Shown here in pieces: positions 1-8,664 of a stretch of 64,000 bases of DNA. This DNA is from DAIDKA01 sp963726995 (lineage in GTDB: Bacteria > Pseudomonadota > Gammaproteobacteria > Steroidobacterales > Steroidobacteraceae). The notes under the pieces are model-generated. The model was given only the letters and a program-made list of their open reading frames with translations. It was not told where the DNA came from and ran no database searches. The position numbers were made by a program, and so were the translations under genes. The stretch lies in contig CAVSEP010000004.1 in assembly GCA_963726995.1 (NCBI GenBank), positions 682,001 through 746,000 on the forward strand, given 5' to 3'. Within the stretch, counting starts at the first letter, position 1. Every line of letters begins with the position of its first letter.

Positions 1-570
1 CCGGGCCGCATCCACCCGCACGAAGCGTCGGGGTTCCGCCGCGGCCAGCGCCAGGTAGGCCGCACGCACCCGCTCGAAGAACGCTCCCCGCTCCTGCTCG
101 AACCGATCGGTCGGGCCGCGCCGCGCCTGCGCGCGGGAGAGGCCCAGCGCCACCGGCACATCCAGCAGCAGCGTCAGGTCAGGCTGCAGGTCCGCATGCA
201 CCAGGGTGGCGAGGGACTCGATGCTCGCCGGCTCCAGTCCCCGCCCACCGCCCTGGTAGGCGCGCGTGGCGTCGGTGAAGCGATCGCAGACCACCCATTC
301 GCCGCGCGCCAGCGCCGGGCGGATCAGGTTCGCCAGGTGGATGCTGCGGGCCGCGAACATCAGCAGGGTCTCGGCGGCGGCGGGCAGCGTTTCGCCATCC
401 GGCGTCAGCACCAGCGTGCGCACCCGCTCCGCCAGCGGTGTGCCGCCCGGTTCACGCGTCAGCACCGCGGGGATGCCGCGCTCCTTGAGCCACTCGAGCA
501 TGAAGCGCGCGACGGTGGACTTGCCGGCGCCCTCGATGCCCTCCAGGGTGACGAAGCGCCCCGGCATCAT
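1..570 (-). CDS. tmk: Thymidylate kinase, C-terminus cut by window edge
   Basis: Phosphorylates dTMP to dTDP with ATP in the cytoplasm. The P-loop GIEGAGKST lies about 11 residues from the start and a CDRF motif with a following TRAYQGGGRG stretch about residue 100 matches the TMP-binding region of the family. The reading frame is still open at the window edge after 190 codons; the family is usually about 205-215 residues, so only a short C-terminal piece is missing. The ATG overlaps the mltG stop as ATGA (567-570), so it is translationally coupled. It is the last gene of the fab-pab-mltG operon; mltG-tmk order is common in gammaproteobacteria. A second ATG follows immediately (567). Confidence 0.95.
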   Translation of the reverse strand, partial: MMPGRFVTLEGIEGAGKSTVARFMLEWLKERGIPAVLTREPGGTPLAERVRTLVLTPDGETLPAAAETLLMFAARSIHLANLIRPALARGEWVVCDRFTDATRAYQGGGRGLEPASIESLATLVHADLQPDLTLLLDVPVALGLSRAQARRGPTDRFEQERGAFFERVRAAYLALAAAEPRRFVRVDAAR

Positions 571-1595
571 GGCCGCGCCGTTCCGCTGCGCAGCTTCTGC
601 ACGTAGTGCTGGACCGCCAGATTGTGCTCAGCGAGGGTCGCCGAGAAGTGATGTCCGCCCTGGCCATCGCCGGTGGCCACGAAGTACAGGTCGCCGGTCT
701 CCTCCGGTCGCACCACCGCCAGCAGCGCCGCGCGCCCGGGCAAGGCGATCGGCGTCGGCGGCAGGCCCTCGCGCGTGTAGGTGTTGTAGGGCGTATCGGC
801 GGTCAGATCGCGCTCATGCACGTGGCCGTCGTAGGCGGCGCCCACCCCGTAGATCACCGTGGGATCCGACTGCAGCCGCATGCCCTTGCGCAGGCGCGCC
901 ATGAACACTCCGGCAATGCGTGGCCGCTCGGCGGGCAGGCCGGTTTCCTTCTCCACCATGGAGGCGAGCACCAGGGCCTGCTCGGGAGTCTGCAGCGGCA
1001 GGTTCGCGGCGCGCATGTTCCAGGCCTCCGCCAGCGCATCACGCATGCCCGCATAGGCAAGCTTCAGCAGCTCCACATCGGTGGTGCCGGAGGCAAACCG
1101 GTACGTGTCCGGGAAGAAGCGCCCTTCGGGGGCTTCACCGGCATGGCCGATGGCAGCCATGACCTGCGCATCGCTGCGACCCGTCAGCAGCGCATGGACA
1201 TGGGGGTTGGTGGCCAGTTCCCGGCGCAGATCACTGAAGCGGGTGCCTTCCACCACGGTAAGCTGCTCCAGGATCACCCGGCCCTGCTCCAGCATTTCGA
1301 TGACGTCGGCGGGACTGGCGTGCGCATCCACTTCGTAGTCGCCGGCCTTGATGGTGAGGCTGCGTCCCGTCAGGCGCAGGTACAGCTGCGTGCACGCCGC
1401 GCAGTCCAGTGCGCCGGCGGCCTGCAGGCGCCCCAGCACGCCGCGCACGCTCAGGCCCGGCACAACCGTAACGCGCAGCGCCTGCGTGGCGGGTCCGGGC
1501 GATTCGAACTGCGACCCCAGCCAGACCCGGGCCGCCGCCGCGGCGGCGCCCAGCAGTACGAGCAGCAGCGCGGCAATCCACAGCGCCTTACGCAT
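567..1595 (-). CDS. mltG: Endolytic murein transglycosylase MltG (YceG family)
   Basis: Inner-membrane lytic transglycosylase thought to cleave nascent peptidoglycan and terminate glycan strand growth. The 342-residue product has one N-terminal membrane anchor (about residues 5-25), a LysM-like region and a YceG domain. The catalytic glutamate is visible in the MVEKET motif (Glu215, equivalent to Glu218 of the E. coli enzyme), followed by LQSDPTVIYG and the NTYTREGLPPTPI signature. Its ATG overlaps the end of pabC by 8 bases and its stop overlaps tmk. Length and motifs are normal for the family. Confidence 0.95.
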   Translation of the reverse strand: MRKALWIAALLLVLLGAAAAAARVWLGSQFESPGPATQALRVTVVPGLSVRGVLGRLQAAGALDCAACTQLYLRLTGRSLTIKAGDYEVDAHASPADVIEMLEQGRVILEQLTVVEGTRFSDLRRELATNPHVHALLTGRSDAQVMAAIGHAGEAPEGRFFPDTYRFASGTTDVELLKLAYAGMRDALAEAWNMRAANLPLQTPEQALVLASMVEKETGLPAERPRIAGVFMARLRKGMRLQSDPTVIYGVGAAYDGHVHERDLTADTPYNTYTREGLPPTPIALPGRAALLAVVRPEETGDLYFVATGDGQGGHHFSATLAEHNLAVQHYVQKLRSGTARP

Positions 1596-2433
1596 CGCGC
1601 GGCTCGAGCAGGGGCAGCAGGCACTGCTGCAAGCGACGCGTCACCGGACCCACGAGCCGGGGATTTCCGTCCAGGATGCGCACCGGCCAGATGCCGATGC
1701 GCGCATTGGTCAGGAAGATCTCCTGCGCGCCGTGCAGCGCCTCGGCGTCAAGGGCAAGTTCGGCCACTTCCAGGCCGCACTGCCGCGCCGCCCGCAGCAC
1801 CACGCGACGCATCACACCGCGCACTCCGGCGAGGCTCAGATCCGGTGTCACGATCCGCCCACCCTTGACCAGGAACACATTGCTCATCGTGCCTGAAACC
1901 AGCCAGCCGGAGCTACTGAAGACCAGCGCCTCGGCGATGGCAGGATCGGTCCATTCGCCACGTATCAGTATCTGTTCCAGGCGGTTCAGGTGTTTCATCC
2001 CCGCCAGGGCCGGATTCTCGCCGAGCCGACCCTGGGCCACCCGCACGGCGACGCCGCGCTCCCAGCCATCCGCATCGTCCGGCGGCCAGGGGTACTGCAG
2101 CAGCAGCGTGCGCGGCCGTTCATCGCCCCGCGCACCATAGCCGCGGGCGGTGGCGCTGCCGCGGGTCAGGATGAGCTTGATGAGGCTGTCCGACTCGGTG
2201 GCCGCCAGCGCCCCGATCTGTTCACCCAGTGCGGTGAAGGTGTGGTAGCCGATTCCCAGTCGCGAACAGCCCTCGGTCAGGCGCTGCAGGTGCAGGTCCA
2301 GGAACCGCGGCTGGCGGACCCGGCAGGCGATGGTCTCGAACAATCCATCGCCGTAGTGCAGGCCGCGGTCCAGCGCATCCACGCCGGCGGCCGGCTGGCC
2401 GTCGATCTGCATGCGCAGGGGCGCAGTGCTCAA
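1588..2433 (-). CDS. pabC: Aminodeoxychorismate lyase
   Basis: PLP enzyme that splits 4-amino-4-deoxychorismate into p-aminobenzoate and pyruvate for folate synthesis. The fold-type IV aminotransferase signature is clear: LHYGDGLFET near the N-terminus and the PLP lysine in GMKHLNRLEQ (Lys147 when counted from 2433). The longest frame starts with TTG at 2433, overlapping the pabB stop as TTGA; an ATG at 2412 (MQIDGQ) aligns better with the usual PabC N-terminus, so either start is possible. It lies directly after pabB, as expected for the pathway. Confidence 0.93.
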   Translation of the reverse strand: MSTAPLRMQIDGQPAAGVDALDRGLHYGDGLFETIACRVRQPRFLDLHLQRLTEGCSRLGIGYHTFTALGEQIGALAATESDSLIKLILTRGSATARGYGARGDERPRTLLLQYPWPPDDADGWERGVAVRVAQGRLGENPALAGMKHLNRLEQILIRGEWTDPAIAEALVFSSSGWLVSGTMSNVFLVKGGRIVTPDLSLAGVRGVMRRVVLRAARQCGLEVAELALDAEALHGAQEIFLTNARIGIWPVRILDGNPRLVGPVTRRLQQCLLPLLEPRDA

Positions 2434-3902
2434 GTCGTCCTCGGAGCAGGCGGATCGAAGACCGCGAGCATGCCGCGGGCCTTGGCGCGCGTCTCGTTCA
2501 ATTCACGCTCGGGATCCGAATCGGCCACGATGCCACCGCCGGTGCGCAGGGTGATCCGCGAATCCTCAAGCGTCATGGTCCGGATGAGGATGTTCATATC
2601 CATTTCCCCGCCAGGAGTCAGATAGCCCAGCGAGCCGTAGAACGCGCCGCGCCCCTGGCCTTCCAGCTCCGCAATGATCTGCATGCAGCGGATCTTCGGA
2701 CAACCGGTGATCGTGCCCCCCGGAAACACCGCCCGCAGGGCCCCGATGGGGGTGACGCCGCGGCGCAGTCTTCCTTGGACGTTGGAGACGATGTGGTGCA
2801 CGTGGGCGTAGGTCTCCGTCACCATGAGTTCGTTGACGAGCACGGTGCCGGCCTCGCAGACCCTGCCCAGGTCGTTGCGCTCCAGGTCGATGAGCATGAT
2901 GTGTTCGGCCCGCTCCTTCGGATGCGCCACCAGCGCGGCGGCTTCCGGCGCATCTTCACCCGGCCGCAGGGTGCGCGGCCGGGTCCCGGCGATGGGGCGC
3001 GTGTCCACGTCGCGGCCGCTGACGCGCAGCAGCCGCTCGGGCGATGAACTGAGCACGCTGACGCCATCCCATTGCAGCAGCGCCGCGAACGGTGCGGGAT
3101 TGCGCGTGCGCAGGCGCTCGTACAGCATCCCCGGGTCCAGCGCCTGCCCATGGGCGGCAGATCCCGGCGCGGCGGACGGCCGCACCTGCCAGGGCCGCGA
3201 GAGATTGGCCTGGTAGATATCCCCGGCGCGGATGTACTCCTTGGCGCGCAGCACCCGTTCGATATACAGCGCGGGATCCTCCTCGGTCACCAGGAAGGCG
3301 GGGTCCGCCGTGTCCTGTGCGTCAAGGGCCGCCCGCACCGCGCTGTGGCCGCTGTACTGGTGCGCATCGGCCACCACCTCATCGAGCAGTCCCTGGGCCC
3401 CGGCTTCCGCGACCGCCCAGACGGCATTGCTCTCCAGCACATGCACCAGCGCGCAGGGCGTGCGCAGGGCAAAGGCGCTCCAGGGCAGCGGGGTTGCCGG
3501 CAGTCGCAGGTGCGGTTCGATTTCGGCGGCGATTTCATAGCCCAGAAAGACCACCCAGCCGGGCGCAAAAGGCACGCCGCTCGCGCGCGCGGCATACAGG
3601 TCGGAGTAGTCGCCGGCTCCCGGTCCCGCGGTCTGCTGCCACCACAGTTCCATGGCATCCAGGAAATTCCCAGCTCCCGGTTGCATGCCGCTGCCGCGCA
3701 CCTGGCCCTGCGACGTGCGCCACAGGGCCGCCTGGGGCTGGGCCGCCAGAATCGTGACCTTCCCCAGCGGGCCCGCCACGGCACTTTCCAGCAGGGCCGG
3801 ATAGCGACTCGGGTTGGCCGCCGCCAGTTCGCGCAGCACCGCGGGCGGCACATCCAGCCGCCGTGCGTGTCCCGGCAGTCTGCCTGTCGAGCGCCCGACC
3901 AT
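2430..3902 (-). CDS. pabB: Aminodeoxychorismate synthase component I (chorismate-binding enzyme)
   Basis: Aminates chorismate using ammonia from a separate glutaminase (PabA, not in this window). The 490-residue protein has the anthranilate-synthase-component-I N-terminal domain and a C-terminal chorismate-binding domain with SSSPERLL, TRPIAGTRPR, LIDLERNDLGRV and GGGIVADSDP. Pairing with pabC argues for PabB rather than TrpE. One point is unusual: the catalytic motif is PIAGT (Ala about 305), the form typical of anthranilate synthase, whereas E. coli PabB has PIKGT with a lysine that forms a covalent intermediate. Assignment to PabB rests on context. Confidence 0.88.
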   Translation of the reverse strand: MVGRSTGRLPGHARRLDVPPAVLRELAAANPSRYPALLESAVAGPLGKVTILAAQPQAALWRTSQGQVRGSGMQPGAGNFLDAMELWWQQTAGPGAGDYSDLYAARASGVPFAPGWVVFLGYEIAAEIEPHLRLPATPLPWSAFALRTPCALVHVLESNAVWAVAEAGAQGLLDEVVADAHQYSGHSAVRAALDAQDTADPAFLVTEEDPALYIERVLRAKEYIRAGDIYQANLSRPWQVRPSAAPGSAAHGQALDPGMLYERLRTRNPAPFAALLQWDGVSVLSSSPERLLRVSGRDVDTRPIAGTRPRTLRPGEDAPEAAALVAHPKERAEHIMLIDLERNDLGRVCEAGTVLVNELMVTETYAHVHHIVSNVQGRLRRGVTPIGALRAVFPGGTITGCPKIRCMQIIAELEGQGRGAFYGSLGYLTPGGEMDMNILIRTMTLEDSRITLRTGGGIVADSDPERELNETRAKARGMLAVFDPPAPRTT

Positions 3903-3923
3903 TGCGCTCCGTGGATTTCCGGT

Positions 3924-5171
3924 TCAGCCGCTGAAGCGGCGGAAGATAAGTGTACCGTTGGTGCCGCCGAACCCGAAGGAGTTCGACAGCGCCACATCGA
4001 TCGGCATCTGCCGCGCGGTGTTGGGTACGAAGTCCAGATCGCAGTCCGGATCCGGCGTGCGGTAATTGATGGTGGGCGGGGCGACATTGTCGCGAATGCT
4101 CAGGATGCTGAAGATCGCCTCCAGCACGCCGGCCGCACCCAGCAGGTGTCCGGTCATCGACTTGGTGGAACTCACCGCCACCTTGCGCGCGTGCTCGCCC
4201 AGGGCGCCCTTGATGGCGGCGGTCTCGGCCTTGTCGCCCAGCGGGGTCGAGGTGGCATGGGCATTGATGTACTGGATGTCCCCGGCGTTCATGGCGGCAT
4301 CACGCAGCGCATTGGTCATGGCCAGGGCTGCGCCGGCGCCATCCTCGGGCGGTGAGGTGATGTGGTAGGCATCGCTGCTCATGCCGAATCCGGCCATTTC
4401 GGCGTAGATCCTGGCGCCGCGGGCGCGCGCATGTTCCAGTTCCTCGAGCACCACGGCGCCGCCGCCGTCGCTCAGCACGAAGCCGTCGCGGTCCTGGTCC
4501 CAGGGGCGGCTGGCTTCCTGCGGCGAGTCATTGCGGCTGGAGAGCGCCTTGGCCTGCGCGAAGCTCGCCAGGCCACACACCGTGGTGGCCATCTCCGAGC
4601 CGCCGGCGATGATCATGTCGGCATCCCCGTACTGGATGGCGCGCATGCCGAAGCCGATGGCGTGGGTCGAGGTGGTGCAGGCGCTGACGACGCCCAGATT
4701 CGGGCCCCGCAGGCCGTACTTGATCGAGAGGTGCCCGGCGATCATGTTGATGATGGTGGCCGGCACGAAGAACGGGGAAATCTTGCGGGGGTTGTGCGCC
4801 TTCAGGTAGTCCTCGTACTCGGCCTCGATGGTGCCCAGTCCGCCGATGCCGGCGCCCATGATGGCGCCGCAGCGGGTGGCGTCGCTTCGGGCCACATCGA
4901 AGCCGGAGTCCACCATGGCCTGGATGCCTGCGGCCACGCCGTAGTGCATGAAGTCATCCATGCGGCGGGCGTCCTTCGGGGAGATGTAGGCGCCCAGGTC
5001 AAAGCCCTGCACCGATCCGCCGAAGCGCACCGGGAAGGCCGAGACATCAAAACGCGTGATCGGGCCGATGCCGCTACGCCCGTTCAGGATGGCATCCCAG
5101 GCGCTCGGCACGGTGCTGCCGACCGGGGAAACCATGCCCATACCTGTTACGACGACGCGACGTTTACTCAC
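3924..5171 (-). CDS. fabF: 3-oxoacyl-ACP synthase II (FabF)
   Basis: Condenses malonyl-ACP with acyl-ACP in fatty-acid elongation. The 415-residue protein has the full Cys-His-His triad of elongating ketosynthases: Cys165 in VVSACTTSTH, a histidine in NAHATSTPLGD and another in SMTGHLLGAAG, with a C-terminal GFGGTNGTL glycine-rich motif. The start is GTG (GTG AGT AAA CGT). It follows acpP with a 113-base gap containing a short perfect hairpin, and precedes pabB. Length and motifs are normal. Confidence 0.97.
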   Translation of the reverse strand: MSKRRVVVTGMGMVSPVGSTVPSAWDAILNGRSGIGPITRFDVSAFPVRFGGSVQGFDLGAYISPKDARRMDDFMHYGVAAGIQAMVDSGFDVARSDATRCGAIMGAGIGGLGTIEAEYEDYLKAHNPRKISPFFVPATIINMIAGHLSIKYGLRGPNLGVVSACTTSTHAIGFGMRAIQYGDADMIIAGGSEMATTVCGLASFAQAKALSSRNDSPQEASRPWDQDRDGFVLSDGGGAVVLEELEHARARGARIYAEMAGFGMSSDAYHITSPPEDGAGAALAMTNALRDAAMNAGDIQYINAHATSTPLGDKAETAAIKGALGEHARKVAVSSTKSMTGHLLGAAGVLEAIFSILSIRDNVAPPTINYRTPDPDCDLDFVPNTARQMPIDVALSNSFGFGGTNGTLIFRRFSG

Positions 5172-5209
5172 TCGCAGCCCCGGTACTCAACATTTGGATT
5201 GGAACAGTT

Positions 5210-5227
5210 CTTTCGAACCATCGAAAG
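5210..5227. repeat. Perfect 7-bp inverted repeat between acpP and fabF
   Basis: CTTTCGA and TCGAAAG flank a 4-base loop. There is no T-run on either strand, so it is not a standard intrinsic terminator. It could be an mRNA processing or stability hairpin that lets the very abundant acpP message accumulate relative to fabF; that role is inference. Confidence 0.4.
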
Positions 5228-5284
5228 CGCGCGGCGCGGGCGGCCGTGATGGCCACCGGCTCTGCACCGACGCGTGGCGCAGCG

Positions 5285-5527
5285 CTAAGCCTTGCTGCGA
5301 CGCTCGTTGATGTAGTCGATGGCCTGTTGAACCGTCGTGATCTTCTCGGCGTCCTCGTCCGGTATCTCGATTTCGAACTCCTCCTCGAGAGCCATGACCA
5401 GTTCGACCGTGTCCAGCGAGTCGGCGCCCAGATCGTCGACGAACGAGGCGTCATTCGTGACCTGTTCAGCCTTGACGCCCAGTTGCTCCGCGACGATGGC
5501 CTTTACCTGCTGCTCAACGGTGCTCAT
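5285..5527 (-). CDS. acpP: Acyl carrier protein
   Basis: Small acidic carrier that holds growing acyl chains on a phosphopantetheine arm. The 80-residue product carries the attachment motif GADSLDTVELVMALEE with the modified serine at residue 37, and has the usual length. The frame stays open upstream to 5740, but the start at 5527 (MSTVEQQ) matches the family and is preceded by AAGGA about ten bases upstream. It sits between fabG and fabF as in most gammaproteobacteria and has its own probable promoter at 5594-5623. Confidence 0.98.
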   Translation of the reverse strand: MSTVEQQVKAIVAEQLGVKAEQVTNDASFVDDLGADSLDTVELVMALEEEFEIEIPDEDAEKITTVQQAIDYINERRSKA

Positions 5528-5593
5528 TACGCGATTGTCCTTATGAATAATTGGGCTCTTGCGCCAGCCGATGGTCGGCGGCACGGGCGCGGT

Positions 5594-5623
5594 ATTGTAG
5601 GGGAACACCCCTACGTCTGCCAG
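5594..5623 (-). promoter_or_regulatory. Probable acpP promoter with palindromic spacer
   Basis: Reading the minus strand, CTGGCA (5618-5623) and TACAAT (5594-5599) are separated by 18 bases, a fair sigma-70 match, placing a start point about 60 bases before acpP. The spacer holds a perfect dyad, GTAGGGG-N4-CCCCTAC (5597-5614), which also overlaps the -10 element. Such placement is typical of a repressor operator, but no known regulator motif is recognised. Confidence 0.4.
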
Positions 5624-5762
5624 CACGGCAAAGCGTGCGGGAGTGGTTGTTTTTTCAGGTGAAACCCCCATGGACCCGCGCCAGGCGCCGCACCATTGCG
5701 GCGCGTCCTTGGCCAATGTGGCTATTTTCCAACGCGGCAACGCTCAAGGTCGTGCCCAGCCC

Positions 5763-6503
5763 TCAAGGCATGTACAGGCCACCATTGACGTGCAGGGTCT
5801 CCCCGGTGATGTAGCCGGCCTGCGGCGAGGCCAGGAACAGTACCGCCGATGCAACATCCTCCGCCGCACCCAGACGCGCCATGGGAATGCGCTCCGCCAG
5901 CGCGGTCCGCTGCTCCGGCGAGAGGGCCCGGGTCATGTCCGTGTCGATGAAGCCCGGCGCCACCGCATTCACCGTGATTCCCCGGGAGGCGACCTCCTGG
6001 GCCAGGGACTTGGTGAAGCCCAGCACGCCGGCCTTGGCCGCCGAGTAGTTGACCTGCCCGGGATTGCCCGTCACCCCGACGATGGAGGTGATGGTGATGA
6101 TGCGGCCGCGACGCTCCTTCATCATGCGCCGCAGAACCCCCTTGGACAGCCGGTACACCGCCGTCAGGTTGGTAGTGAGCACCTGCTCCCAGTCCTCCGC
6201 TTTCATTCGCAGCAACAGGCCATCGCGGGTGATGGCGGCGTTGTTCACCAGAATGGTGGGCATGCTCTGGGTGGCCTCCAGGTCCGCGAGCAACGCGTCG
6301 ATGGAGGCGGCGCTGGACACATCCAGCACGGCCCCGCGGCCCCGCAGGCCGTTGGCCGCCAGGGTCGCCGTGAGCTCGGCCGCACCGGCCTCGCTGGTGG
6401 AGGTCCCGATGACCTGGGCTCCGGCGGCCGCCAGGCCAAAGGCGATGGCGCGGCCGATGCCCCGCGAGGCTCCCGTGACCAGCACCACATCATTTTCGAA
6501 CAT
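5763..6503 (-). CDS. fabG: 3-oxoacyl-ACP reductase
   Basis: NADPH-dependent reduction of 3-oxoacyl-ACP in fatty-acid elongation. The 246-residue short-chain dehydrogenase has the cofactor motif TGASRGIG (residues 10-17), NNAA (87-90) and the catalytic Ser140, Tyr153 and Lys157 (YSAAK). The C-terminus YITGETLHVNGG is characteristic of FabG. The frame is open far upstream into fabD, but the ATG at 6503 has an AAGAGGAG ribosome site and the family N-terminus. It is 20 bases after fabD. Confidence 0.97.
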   Translation of the reverse strand: MFENDVVLVTGASRGIGRAIAFGLAAAGAQVIGTSTSEAGAAELTATLAANGLRGRGAVLDVSSAASIDALLADLEATQSMPTILVNNAAITRDGLLLRMKAEDWEQVLTTNLTAVYRLSKGVLRRMMKERRGRIITITSIVGVTGNPGQVNYSAAKAGVLGFTKSLAQEVASRGITVNAVAPGFIDTDMTRALSPEQRTALAERIPMARLGAAEDVASAVLFLASPQAGYITGETLHVNGGLYMP

Positions 6504-6523
6504 GCTCGACTCCTCTTGCCGGC

Positions 6524-7462
6524 TCAGGCGCGGGTGGCGGCCAGCGCCGCATCCAATGTCGCACGATCTTCCAGCGCCAGACAGGCCAGGTCCGCACGCT
6601 TCTCGATGCGGCGGTTCATGCCGCTCAAGACCTTGCCGGGACCGCACTCGATGATCTGGGCATGGCCGCCGGCCGCCAGCGCCCGCACCGTGTCCTGCCA
6701 GCGCACGGGGCTGGCCACCTGCCGCACCAGCAGCGCCCGGATGTCGTCCGGATCGGCATGGGCGGCCGCATCGACGGCGCTGACGTAGCGGACCTGCGGC
6801 CTCGCCAGCGGCACCTGCGCCAGACGCTCCGCCAGGCGCTTGGACGCCGGCAGCATCAGGCTGCAGTGCGACGGCACGCTCAGGGCCAGCGCCAGCGCGC
6901 GCTTGGCGCCGGCGGCCTTGCACGCCTCGATGGCGCGATCCACCGCGGCGCGCGCGCCGGCGATCACCACCTGCCCCGGGGCATTGAAATTCACCGCCTC
7001 GACCACTTCGCCGGCTGCGGCCTGCGCGCAGCAGTCCACCACCTGCGCATCGGTGAGACCCAGGATAGCCGCCATGGCCCCGGCGCCGGCCGGGACCGCC
7101 TGCTGCATCACCTGGCCCCGAAAACGCACCAGATCCGCCGCCGTTGCCAGGGTCAGGGAGCCGGCGCAGACCAGCGCGGTGAACTCGCCCAGGCTGTGGC
7201 CGCTGACTTCGAGCGGCGCGCCACCCCCGCGCGCCTGCCACAGTCGCCACAGCGCCACGCCCGCGGCCAGCATCGCCGGCTGCGTGAATTCGGTGCTGTT
7301 GAGCTTCTCGGGTGGACCTTGCTGGACCAGCGCCCACAGGTCATAGCCCAAGGCGTCGGAGGCCTCCGCGAACACGGCAGCGACCGCGGGCTCGGCGGCA
7401 AAGTCGGCGAGCATGCCGACCGACTGCGATCCCTGGCCGGGAAATACAAAGGCGAAAGACAT
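6524..7462 (-). CDS. fabD: Malonyl-CoA:ACP transacylase
   Basis: Transfers malonyl from CoA to ACP. The 312-residue protein begins FVFPGQGSQ, has the nucleophile Ser90 in GHSLGEF and the partner His199 in VPSHCSLM, all standard. The ATG at 7462 is preceded by GAGGAAG; the longer open frame upstream lacks family similarity. It is the first fab gene of the operon here; fabH, plsX and rpmF, often upstream in other gammaproteobacteria, are replaced by a rhombosortase gene 34 bases away. Confidence 0.97.
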   Translation of the reverse strand: MSFAFVFPGQGSQSVGMLADFAAEPAVAAVFAEASDALGYDLWALVQQGPPEKLNSTEFTQPAMLAAGVALWRLWQARGGGAPLEVSGHSLGEFTALVCAGSLTLATAADLVRFRGQVMQQAVPAGAGAMAAILGLTDAQVVDCCAQAAAGEVVEAVNFNAPGQVVIAGARAAVDRAIEACKAAGAKRALALALSVPSHCSLMLPASKRLAERLAQVPLARPQVRYVSAVDAAAHADPDDIRALLVRQVASPVRWQDTVRALAAGGHAQIIECGPGKVLSGMNRRIEKRADLACLALEDRATLDAALAATRA

Positions 7463-7496
7463 CGGCGCTTCCTCGAACGCGGCCAAAGGGGCGCGA

Positions 7497-8111
7497 TTAT
7501 ACCGGCTTGGCGGAGCCGCGCAGGAGCAGCGCAGCAAGCAGGCCGGCCACTGCCCCATACAGGTGGGCATCGACAATGACCGCCCCGCCGGCGGTCAACG
7601 GCAGCGCGCCCGCGGTCTGTTCATAGACCAGCTTGCCGATCAGGAACAGGGCCAGGATCCAGCCATCCGGCTGCCGCGCCCGCAGGTGCGCGCGGGTGCC
7701 GGCTGCGAGCACCCCGTGCAGCACCCCGGAGGAACCCACATACCATTGGGTGGTCGAAGACAGGAACCACAGTCCGGCGTCGATTCCGACCACCGAGCAG
7801 CCGATGATCAGCAGCCAGCCGCGCCAGCGGTAGTCGCCGGCGAACAGGGCCCACATCAATGCCACACCGGCCACATCCAGCAGCGCATGCTCGTAGCCCA
7901 GATGAATGACATGGGCGGTGAGCAGGCGCCACCACTGCCCGGCCGCGAGGCCCGCCCGGTCATAGCGCAGCAGCCACTGCGCGGCGCTGCCGCCGCTTTG
8001 GATGAGCAGCAGCGCGGCACACAGCAGCAACAGCGAGATGCCGCGCCAACCGTCGCAATTGAGCGACTTTGCCAAATGGTGCAGTCGTTCCCGCTGGGCC
8101 GACACATTCAT
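7497..8111 (-). CDS. rrtA: Rhombosortase-type rhomboid intramembrane protease
   Basis: Predicted polytopic membrane serine protease of the rhomboid superfamily, about 204 residues with several hydrophobic helices. The active-site serine motif GSSGVLHG (about residue 122) and a histidine in the last helix region (VDAHLYG) give the Ser-His pair expected. The size and WYVGSSG signature resemble rhombosortases, which cleave GlyGly-CTERM tails of proteins exported by type II secretion. The neighbouring divergent gsp operon supports that role. I saw no GlyGly-CTERM protein in this window, so substrates lie elsewhere. Confidence 0.8.
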   Translation of the reverse strand: MNVSAQRERLHHLAKSLNCDGWRGISLLLLCAALLLIQSGGSAAQWLLRYDRAGLAAGQWWRLLTAHVIHLGYEHALLDVAGVALMWALFAGDYRWRGWLLIIGCSVVGIDAGLWFLSSTTQWYVGSSGVLHGVLAAGTRAHLRARQPDGWILALFLIGKLVYEQTAGALPLTAGGAVIVDAHLYGAVAGLLAALLLRGSAKPV

Positions 8112-8163
8112 TTGTTATGATCCGGCGCCATTCGCTGCACCCCTCACCTAAGCGGGTAAACCC

Positions 8164-8658
8164 ATGCGCATGTATTCCACAAGTTCCCAGTTCCCGACCC
8201 GCGGCCGCGGCTTCACGCTCATCGAGATCATGGTGGTCGTCATCATCATCGGTCTGCTGGCTGCCGTCATTGTGCCCAGTGTCGTGGGCAAAGTGGGCGA
8301 AGCGCGCGTCGCCAAGGCCCGCCAGGACATCCAGGCCATGGGCACGGCGCTCACCATGTACCGCCTCGACAACTTCAAGTACCCGACCAGCGATCAGGGC
8401 CTGAAGGCGCTGGTGCAGCAGCCCGCGGACCCCACCATCCGCAACTGGCGCAAGGGCGGCTACATCCAGGATGGCTCGCTGAAGGACCCCTGGGGCAATG
8501 ACTACCAGTATGTCTACCCCGGCACCCATGGCCGCGAATACGACCTGTACTCCTTCGGCGCCGACGGCCAGGAGGGCGGCGAGGGCGAGGATGCGGATGT
8601 CGGCAACTGGAACATGGATGCCAAGCCCGGGACCAGCCAGGGCACCAACGGCCCATAG
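8164..8658 (+). CDS. gspG: Type II secretion major pseudopilin GspG
   Basis: Main subunit of the type II secretion pseudopilus. The prepilin signal is RGRG|FTLIEIMVVV with cleavage predicted after Gly16, followed by a hydrophobic helix and the GspG core (TMYRLDNFKYPTSDQGL, DPWGNDYQY, FGADGQ) that forms the calcium-binding loop. It is 164 residues before processing, slightly longer than many GspG because of a short Pro-Gly-rich tail. It opens the gspG-N run; an ATG two codons downstream is an alternative start. A TATGAT box lies at 8116-8121, but no good -35 partner is visible. Confidence 0.95.
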   Translation: MRMYSTSSQFPTRGRGFTLIEIMVVVIIIGLLAAVIVPSVVGKVGEARVAKARQDIQAMGTALTMYRLDNFKYPTSDQGLKALVQQPADPTIRNWRKGGYIQDGSLKDPWGNDYQYVYPGTHGREYDLYSFGADGQEGGEGEDADVGNWNMDAKPGTSQGTNGP

Positions 8659-8664
8659 ACCGCA

